This document shows, in pieces, positions 1-8,300 of a stretch of 64,000 nucleotides of DNA. The translations under genes were made by a program, and so were the position numbers. Every line of letters starts with the position of its first letter. The first letter of the stretch is position 1. The notes under the pieces were generated by a model. The model ran no database searches and was not told the origin of the DNA. It saw only the letters and a list, made by a program, of their open reading frames with translations. Source of the stretch: HLUCCA09 sp965277275 (GTDB lineage: Bacteria; Pseudomonadota; Alphaproteobacteria; Rhodobacterales; Rhodobacteraceae); the NCBI GenBank assembly GCA_965277275.1, contig CBDICG010000001.1:434001-498000 (forward strand), read 5' to 3'.

Positions 1-605
1 GACGCGTGGTTGAGCGCGTCCGAATAGATGATCAGACCCGGCAGAAGCTTCGGCAGGGTCGACAGCGTGGCATCGTTTGCGATGTAGGCTGACGTGAAGA
101 GCAGCGCCGCTTCCTTGCCGTGCAGGTCCGCCAGCTCTGCCTCAAGCCGCTTGTGATAGACGGTCGTTCCCGAGATGTTGCGCGTCCCTCCGGAGCCGGC
201 ACCGGTTGCTTCCAGCGCCTCTTGCATCGCTCCGAGCACGGCCGGGTGCTGGCCCATGCCGAGGTAGTCATTGCCGCACCATACGGTGATGTCCGCCTCG
301 GTACCGTCCGGACGGCGCCATACCGCATGCGGGAATTGGCCTCGCCGGCGTTCGATGTCGATGAACGTCCGGTACCGCCCCTCTTCGTGCAGCTTCGCAA
401 GCGCGGCATCAAGGGCGGCGTCGGTGCGTGCGCTCGCGACGCTCTGCGAAGGAGCGCCTGCGCCCTCTGTCGTCTGCGGGGCGCACTCTGGCGTCTGGAG
501 GGGCACGATATGGGGCACCTGGGCGTTACCTCGGTCCTGTTGCTGTCTCGGGGCGGGCCCCCGTTTCACTATCGCACACGTATTGCGCGTCTCTTGCTTT
601 GACAT
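1..605 (-). CDS. hemA: 5-aminolevulinate synthase (ALAS), N-terminal part, cut by window edge
   Basis: This PLP enzyme condenses glycine and succinyl-CoA to 5-aminolevulinate, the C4 entry to tetrapyrroles. The visible 201 codons contain family hallmarks: GRYRTF (about residue 76), DITVWCGNDYLGMGQHP, GAGSGGTRNISGT and HGKEAALLF, nearly identical to what I recall of Rhodobacter HemA/HemT; the catalytic lysine region lies beyond base 1. The ATG at 605 gives about 58 extra Gln/Pro-rich residues before the normal ALAS start, and no ATG lies closer to the conserved part; only GTG codons at residues 13, 30 and 34 could shorten it. The gene sits beside an NRPS-PKS and its phosphopantetheinyl transferase, so it may be a pathway-dedicated copy rather than the housekeeping one. 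The enzyme family is certain; the dedicated role is inferred. Confidence 0.93.
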   Translation of the reverse strand, partial: MSKQETRNTCAIVKRGPAPRQQQDRGNAQVPHIVPLQTPECAPQTTEGAGAPSQSVASARTDAALDAALAKLHEEGRYRTFIDIERRRGQFPHAVWRRPDGTEADITVWCGNDYLGMGQHPAVLGAMQEALEATGAGSGGTRNISGTTVYHKRLEAELADLHGKEAALLFTSAYIANDATLSTLPKLLPGLIIYSDALNHA

Positions 606-719
606 GGCTCAATTCGCCACATCATATTCACTTACGGGAATTTAACGCGAAATTCCAGCCCGACCAAGGGCAACCTTCCAGCGCGGTCCGTTCCGGCCTC
701 ATGAATGCTCCCTCGGCGT

Positions 720-1331
720 TCAATCCACCACAACGAGCCTGCAATCCGTTTCGCCGCTCTTCGTCGCGCCCGCATTGCAATCGGCCAGGGCACGCGTGCC
801 ATCGCCACGTGCAAAGCCGTAATGTCCCGTCTCGGCGGATATAGCGAAGGCCTTCGGACTGTCGAGGCGACGAAACGCACCCCGCAGGGATTCCGTTGCC
901 TCGGCCGAAAGCGTCAGCACACCCGGCTTGTAGCTGCGCGGAACCGTCTGGGCGACAACGATGCACGGCGCTCCGGACGTGCGACGCGCCTCACACAGGC
1001 CAAGAGCGACCCGCACTGCGTCCTCCGGGGAATGGAAGTTGCCGATCCCGAGCGCCGACTGGTTCTGTGCAGGGTCACCGGGCGAGGTTACGAAGGCCCC
1101 GTAATAGGGGAACTTTCGCGCCTGTGCCTCGAGCTGCGACAGCAGATCCTTATCCGAAACGCCGAGATCGGCGAGGATGACCTTCGTTCCACGCGGCGAT
1201 GCGACCTGCTGGTGCGCCTCACGCTCTGTCAGCGTTTGTGCTGCAAGATCTGCCGCAAAGACCGCGCACGCGGCGGAGGCGATGAGCAATGTGCGGGCCG
1301 CGTGACGCAGCGCCGTCAATGAGAACGACAT
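720..1331 (-). CDS. Exported protein with two repeated Cys-containing motifs
   Basis: A 203-residue protein of unknown function. The ATG at 1331 is chosen because it follows an AAGGAAG-type ribosome-binding site and begins a clear signal peptide (basic MSFSLTALRHAAR, a hydrophobic core, cleavage near ADLAAQT). The mature part carries two copies of a similar block, an Ala-rich helix ending in C, then roughly ten residues later C followed by a hydrophobic run: EDAVRVALGLCEARRTSGAPC and, at the C-terminus, RALADCNAGATKSGETDC ending in LVVVD. That spacing could allow a disulfide in each copy. From memory, similar small secreted Rhodobacterales proteins carry the misleading label '5-aminolevulic acid synthase'; nothing here resembles an ALAS fold. 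It lies 114 bp upstream of hemA on the same strand and is divergent from the phosphopantetheinyl transferase gene. Confidence 0.75.
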   Translation of the reverse strand: MSFSLTALRHAARTLLIASAACAVFAADLAAQTLTEREAHQQVASPRGTKVILADLGVSDKDLLSQLEAQARKFPYYGAFVTSPGDPAQNQSALGIGNFHSPEDAVRVALGLCEARRTSGAPCIVVAQTVPRSYKPGVLTLSAEATESLRGAFRRLDSPKAFAISAETGHYGFARGDGTRALADCNAGATKSGETDCRLVVVD

Positions 1332-1520
1332 GGACACCACTTCCTTTCGGTTGCTTCGGAGTTCGCTCCTCCTACCCACCTCTGCGATCTGGTGCCAGTC
1401 CCGAAACGACCCGGATCGCCCGACGGCGCGGCTCGGGCCCGGGCCCGCCAAGGGGCGGCGCAACGGCGCCGCATGGCCCGCGCCGGGATCGCAACTACGC
1501 TGGGGCCGAAGGGAAGGACC

Positions 1521-2270
1521 ATGCTCGAACTCGTCGAGGAAACGCCCGCCTCGCACCCTCTGGGGCTGGATTTATGGCTGTGGCGGATCAACGCAGCAGA
1601 TGAGACGATCCGCGCATCCCGGGCAGCGCATCTGAATGCCGACGAAGCGGCGCGCGCGGCGGCTTTCACGAATGACGCCTTGCGCTCCCGGTTCGAGCTT
1701 GGGCGCGGCAGGATGCGCGAGATACTCGCAGGCTATCTTGGGTGCGCCCCCCGCGACGTTCCGCTCAGCACAGGCCCGCACGGAAAGCCCCATCTCGCCG
1801 AGGGTGCGCCTGGCAAGGGCCCATCCTTCAACATGGCGCATTCCGGCGGATGGGCCGCGCTAATCGCTGCCCCCCACGGAGTTACGCTTGGCATCGACAT
1901 CGAGGCTGAGCGGGACGTCGATCCGGAGATAGCCGAGCGCTACTTCTCCGTTCAGGAGCGCGCGGAGTTGGATGCCCTGCCCCGCGACGCGTGGCGGGCG
2001 GGGTTCTTCAACGCCTGGACGCGGAAGGAAGCCCTTCTCAAGGCGCTCGGTTCGGGGCTGACACGCCCGCTGGACAGTTTCGATGTCACCCTCACCCCCG
2101 GCGCGCCTGCCCGCCTGACCCGTCTGTCCGGTGCGCTGGCAGAGCGCTGGCAGTTGTTGCCGATCGCGCTGCATGCGCGTTTTCCGGGCTGCATCGCCGT
2201 GCGGCACAGCGGGCCGGTCGAGATCACGCTGCGCGAAGGACACCTTCCGGTAGACGGCGCACAGCGCTGA
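1521..2270 (+). CDS. 4'-phosphopantetheinyl transferase, Sfp type
   Basis: This 249-residue enzyme transfers phosphopantetheine from CoA to the conserved serine of carrier domains. Diagnostic motifs are present: GIDIE at 124-128 (Mg-binding Asp126 and Glu128) and WTRKEALLK at 166-174, with the upstream P-GKP-l and FNMAHSGG blocks typical of Sfp/EntD proteins. The ATG at 1521 follows GGAAGGA; longer in-frame starts would add low-complexity Arg/Ala sequence. The gene runs convergent to the NRPS-PKS and stops 83 bp from its stop codon. The most likely clients are the three carrier domains of that megasynthase (Ser602, Ser1628 and Ser2784). Confidence 0.93.
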   Translation: MLELVEETPASHPLGLDLWLWRINAADETIRASRAAHLNADEAARAAAFTNDALRSRFELGRGRMREILAGYLGCAPRDVPLSTGPHGKPHLAEGAPGKGPSFNMAHSGGWAALIAAPHGVTLGIDIEAERDVDPEIAERYFSVQERAELDALPRDAWRAGFFNAWTRKEALLKALGSGLTRPLDSFDVTLTPGAPARLTRLSGALAERWQLLPIALHARFPGCIAVRHSGPVEITLREGHLPVDGAQR

Positions 2271-2353
2271 GAGCAGGGCACCCAACGGCATCCGCATACA
2301 GCAAGGCCACAAGGATCGCGACGCGCTGCGCAGCATTCGTATCGTGCTGCGCC

Positions 2354-5300
2354 CTAGACGGCGTGTCGGCGCCGGCGGCGTGCCCCTCCGAAGTAATCGC
2401 TCAGAGCGGGCCTCTGCGGACCAGACGACGGAGCGCGCCCGGCAGCAAGTCGGGCAAGGCGCGCGATGGAGGGATGCGCCAGCACGTCGCGCGCCTCGAT
2501 GTCGAGCCCCGCTGCCAGTTGTCGTGCAGCGATCCGGAAAACCGTCAGGCTATCCGCACCCAGCTGATAGAGCGTGGCGTCACGGTCGAGATCGTCCCGC
2601 CCAAGAACACTCGCCCAGATCTCGGCAATCGTCTCCTCGATTGCCTCCGTGTTTGGGTCCTTCAACTGGGGCAAAGGGCCTGAAAGCGTGGTGACTGATC
2701 CGCTCGCTTCCTGAGCCGCTGCTAAGCCGGGCCCACTGCTCGGAGGTGTCATGGCGCTTTTCCCGTCGCCCGACTTGGCGCCATGCGCGACGCCGTCCTC
2801 GAATCGGGCGAGCGGCCCAAGGGCATCAAAAGGCAAGCCGCGCCGATCGAGCTTGCCATTTGCCGTCTGAGGGAGCGACGCGAGTTGTGCCCAGAGCGCG
2901 GGCACCATGTAATCGGGCAGCGCGGCGGAAAGCTGATCGGAGAGCGCCTTGACGTTCACCTCGGCGCCCTCCCGCGCGACCACCCAGGCCGCGAGACGCG
3001 CATCCGCGCCGGAGCCAACGAGATTGGCAGCCGCAGCCGCCACGTCGGGTGCAGCGCGTAGGTTGGTCTCCACCTCTCCCAGCTCCAGCCGGTAGCCGCG
3101 CAGTTTGACCTGACCATCGCGGCGGCCCAAGACCTCGATTTCGCCCGTCCCGAGCCGCCGCGCGAGATCACCGGTCCGGTAGAGCCTGCGTGTCTTGCCC
3201 AGAAGCGGGACGTCGCGAAACGCGGCCTCCGTAAGGTCGGGTCGATCCAGATACCCCAGCGCCAAACCCTGCCCACCGATGCAAAGCTCGCCGACGGCCC
3301 CCGGCGGCAGCAGCCGCCCGTCGGGATCGAGTACGTGCAGCTCGGTATTGGCGACGGGCCCGCCAATCGTCACCGGCCGTCCCGGCTCGATCTTCTTGAC
3401 CGCGGACCAAATCGTCGTTTCCGTCGGCCCGTAGAGGTTCCACAGCTCGGCTCCCTCCGCCGTGAGATGTTCCGCGAGATCCGCCGGAAGTGGCTCCCCT
3501 CCGACCAGCACCTTGAGCCCGTTGGGGACCCGCACTCCCATCTCCAGCAGGAGCGCCCAGAAGGTGGGCGTGGCCTGCATGACGCTGAACGCGCCCGCTT
3601 CCAGCTCCGCTGTCAGTGCGCCTCTGGCAAGGACGTCCTCCCGCGACGCAACCCGCACTGTTCCGCCCACCGTGAGCGGCCCGAAGAGCTCGAGCGCGGC
3701 AATGTCGAAGCTAACGGTCGTGACCGCGAGCAAGCGATCTTCGGCATGAAGGCCCGGTGTCTCGGACATGGTGTGCAGCAGGTTGGCGAGCCCCCGCATC
3801 GGAACGCTCACGCCCTTCGGCCTTCCTGTCGAACCCGAAGTGAAGATCACGAAGGCCGGACGTTCGGGATCCGGCGCAACGGGCACAGGGCTTTGGCCCT
3901 TCGGCAGCCGGGCAATATCGACGAGCGGCCGGCCGTTGTTATCCCCGGCCGTTGCCGCCGATCCGAGGACGGCATCAGCGTGCGCAGCCTCGATCACCTG
4001 CGCCCGCCGGGCGCGCGGCTGTCCGGGATCGAGCGGGACATACGTCGCCCCCGCGCGCATCACCCCGACAAGGGCCGCGGGCAGAAAACGATCACGCGGA
4101 AGGCATACGGCGATCCGAGCGCCGGGCTCCGGACAGTGCGCCTGAATAGCCACCGCGACGCTGTTGGCATAGGCGTCGAACGCCGTGTAGTTCAAAGCCC
4201 CCGCGCCATCTTCGACGGCGGTAGCCCTGGGTGTGAGGCGCGCCTGATCGGCGATGCGGGCCGGCACATCGTCGAAGGGCACCGCCCTTTGCGTTGCATT
4301 CAGCGTCTCCACGAGGTGCTCGGCCTCGGCGCGAGAAAGCAGCTCGACCTCGCTGATCGCCGTGCTTGCCTCTCCTCCGAAGGCTTCAAGCACGTGGGTG
4401 AGGTGTTCAACCCAGCGCGTCACGGTCTTGGTTTCAAAGAGACCGGCATTGAAATGCACGGTGACGCGTACGCCCTCGGCATGCTCCGCGGCATCGAAGA
4501 AGAGGTCGAAATTGACGAAGGCCTTGGGGTTGCTGCGGGCCGACGCGCGAAGCGTGCCAAACCGGAGATCCGACATGGCGCGTTCGAGGTTGAATTGCAC
4601 CTCCGTCAGGGGCTGGCGCCGCAGGTCCCTTGGCAAGTCAAGCGTGCGCACGAGCGTCCCCAGGGTGATCCCGCGCCTGTCGAAAGCTTCGGAGAGCTCT
4701 GAGCCAACAGCACGCAAATGCTCGGAAACCGGCGCGTCCGGCCGCATCGGGACCCGCACCGGAAGCAGGTTGACGCAATGGCCGACAAGACCCGGATCAT
4801 CGAGCTCCGCCTGCCCGCCGGTAGGCACCCCGATCACCAGATCAGACGCGCCGGAAAGGCGCCCCAGCACGATCTGGAGCGCCGCAAAGAGTGTCGCGTA
4901 GAGCGTACAGCCCTGCCTGGCTCCCAGTTTGCGCGCCGCGCCGATCACGTTGGCGGGGATCTCTGCAACGACAGTGCCGCCCTTGAAACTGCGCGTGCCC
5001 GTCCGTGGATGATCGAGCGGCAGTTCTGGCAGTGCCGGCGCGTCCGAGAGCCTGTCTGTCCACCAGCGCAGCGCATCCTCGTTTCGCGTGCGCTCGGCTT
5101 CAGCCAGTGCATGCGCCGCGAAAGACGGCGCCGCGGCCAGCTCCGCCACCCCGCCCTGGGTGCGCGCGGTATAGAGCGCGCCGAGCTCGGAAATCAGTGT
5201 GCCAAACGACCAGCCGTCGCACGCGATATGATGGATCGTCAGCACGACAACATGCTGCTCGGGCGCCAGTCGCAGCAACGCAAACCGATACGGGAGCCCG

Positions 5301-8300
5301 CATGTCAGCGGAATGGGTTGTGCCGCGTCACGCTCCAGAAACGCCGGATAGGCGTGGTCGGGACCATCCGAAAGGTCGTGAAATGCAAGATCGACCCGTG
5401 CATCCGGAAGAATCTCAAACGTCTCGCCAGAACGCGCAAATCGCATCCGCAGCGCGTCGTGGCGCCCGACCAGATCACTCAATGCGCCGTGCAGCGCCTC
5501 GCGATCGAGCGTTCCCTCCAGCACGACAGACAGCCCCTCGTTGAACGCTGCTGCCTGCGCGTCGCCCAGTTGATGAACCATCCAGATCTCGCGCTGGCCC
5601 TCCGTTGGCGGTAGCCCCTGCCAGGACGTGGCGGCCCGTGGCGCATCTCCGCCGGGCGGCTGCGCCTGCCCGGCCCCGACCAGTTCGAGCAATCGTGCCT
5701 GCCCTTCGACGAGCTTCTCCATGGCGGCCAACTGATCTCGCAGGAGCGCGATGCTCTCACTCGCTCCGTCGGCGACCGTCGCAGCCGCCACCGCTCGGTC
5801 ACGTTCCACCATGTCTTCCTGCGCAACAGCCTTCGGCCCGACATCGTCATTACTGCCCTCGGGGTTGCCCTCTGCCAAGACGGCCCCAGGCGAGATGCGA
5901 GGCGCGAGGTGTTCGGCGAGGGCCCGTGCCGTTGGTGTCTCGCTCAAGAGGCTCCTGAACGAGACCGTGACACCAAATCGGCGCTGCAGCGAGGTTGCGA
6001 CCTCGCCCATGAAGAGCGAGTCATAGCCGAGTTCGAGGAAATGCGCCTCGGCGTGCTCCAGCCCGAGAGCCTCCCCGGACAGGTCGCTCAGCAGATCAAG
6101 AAGGATCGCCTCAAGCGCGCGCGGATCTGGTGACTGTGCGATGTCGCTGCGCGCGCGCGTCACGGCAGCAGGTGCCACCTTGCCACGGGGTTCAGGATTG
6201 ACTGACATTGTCGAAACCGGCGCTCCTGTGCTCAATGCGGGCGGCTCAATCCAGTGTCTGCGGCGCTCGAAGACGGTTCCGGGCAAGGAGACGCGTCGCG
6301 TGTCGCGGGGCTCGCCGGCCCTACTCCAATCGACCTCTGCCCCGGCGGACCACAGCGACCCGATTGCTGACGCAAAGACCTGACAATCGTCCGCCTCCGT
6401 GCCGTGACCTGGAAGCGACTGAACGGAGCGGACGGGTCCGTTGCGCCCGAGCGTCTGGGCGGCGAAGGCCGAGAGCACAGCCCCCGGCCCGACTTCCAGA
6501 AATGCGCTGGGCGCGTCCGCCCCCAACGTATCCAACGCCTGCGCAAAGTCGACACGCGCACGCGCTTGTCTTGCCCAATAGGCCGGCTGGCAGGCCTGTT
6601 CTTTCGACATCCACGTGCCTGTGACCGTGGAGATGATCGGAATGCGCGGCGCTTGAAGCCGCAAACCGGCGAACTCCTGTTCCAGCGCCTCCGCCACATC
6701 GGTCATCATGTGAGAATGGAAGGCGTGCGACGTGTGCAGGCGCCCTGCCGAGAGGCCAGCCGCCTCCAGCCTCTCTTCCAGCGCCTCGATCGCATCGAAT
6801 GGCCCCGACACCACCAGCATGTTGGCAGCGTTTCTGGCCGCGAGATCCACACTGTGGTCCATGTATTGCTTCAGCGTCTCTTCGGAGGTACGGACAGCGA
6901 GCATGGCGCCCTCTGGCTGGTCCTGCATCAGCTGGCCACGCCGCGCGATCAGACGGACGCCCTCTTCGAACGTCATCACGCCCGAGATCACAGCCGCCGA
7001 AATCTCGCCAACCGAATGACCGATCAAGACGTCGGGACCGATCCCGCGGCTGTCCCAGAGACGCGCAAGGGCGACCTCGGTCAGGAAAAGGGCGGGTTGC
7101 GTCAGCCGCGTGTCGCGCAGCGCCCGCGCCGCCGCATCTGGCGACATGTCCCGCGAGAGCAGGACGTCGCGAATGTCCTCACCTAGGAGGGGGCGCAAGA
7201 TCTCGGCCCCGTCGTCGATGACACGGGCATAGCACGGCTCCGCCTCATAGAGGCCAGCGCCCATGCCCGGATATTGGGCGCCCTGCCCTGGCAGCAGAAA
7301 GACGATGCGCGCCGTCCCCGAAACCGGCATTTTCGAAGCGCGCGCCGCACGGAGCGCCAGGGCCGCCTCGCCGGGCGTAGTGGCCGCGATTGCCAGACGC
7401 AGCGGCTCTGACGCGCGGCCATGCTGGAGGGTCGCCGCAACGCGCGACAGGTCGGGGGCATCTGCACGGTCGCACACGTCTGCCAGTTCTTGCGCTGCGA
7501 GCTTGAGCGCGTCCGGGCTTCGCGCAGAGAGCGGGAAGACATGCGGGGCGCTTCTCTCGATGTGGTGTGCCCTGTGCTCGGCGTCTGCGGGTGCCGCCGT
7601 CAGGACAAGATGCGCATTCGTCCCACCGACACCGAAACTGGATACTCCTGCGGCGCGCCTTTTCTGCCAAGGCACTGCAGTGTCCGGCACAGCGAACGGT
7701 GTTCTGGCAAAGTCGATCCTCGGATTAGGCTGACTGAAGTGAGCGACCGGCGGGATTTCCTCATGTTCCAGCGCAAGGATGGTCTTGATCGCACCGAGAA
7801 CACCGGCGGCGGCGTCCGAGTGGCCGATGTTGCCCTTGACCGAGCCGAGAAAGCACCGCGTTCCCGCTTGCGCCGTGCCCGTATCGAATGCGCGCGCCAA
7901 TGCCTCGACCTCGATCGGGTCGCCCAGCGGGGTCGCTGTGCCGTGCCCTTCCACGTAGCCGATCTCGGACGCGCTGATCCCGGCATCCCTCTGCGCCGCC
8001 ATAACCGCAAGCGCCTGTCCCGCGACCGACGGCGCGGTGTAGGCCATCTTGTCATCGCCGTCGTTGTTGAGCCCCACCCCGCGGATCACGGCCCGGATCG
8101 GGTCGCCATCGCGCAGCGCGTCGCCGAGGCGCTTGAGCACCAAAACGCCAGCGCCGTCGCCGAAAACGGTGCCATTCGCATCTGCGTCGTAGGGGCGGCA
8201 GGTGCCGTCAAGGCTTGCCATTCCGCCATCTTGTGCCACGTAGCCGCGCCGCTGCGGAAAGCTCACCGAGATCCCACCGGCCAGTGCCGCGTCCGCTTGC

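Noticed and set aside
3335..4702. A 455-codon + strand frame inside the NRPS-PKS gene
   Set aside because: Antisense to intact C and A domains, with no ribosome-binding site or recognisable protein features.
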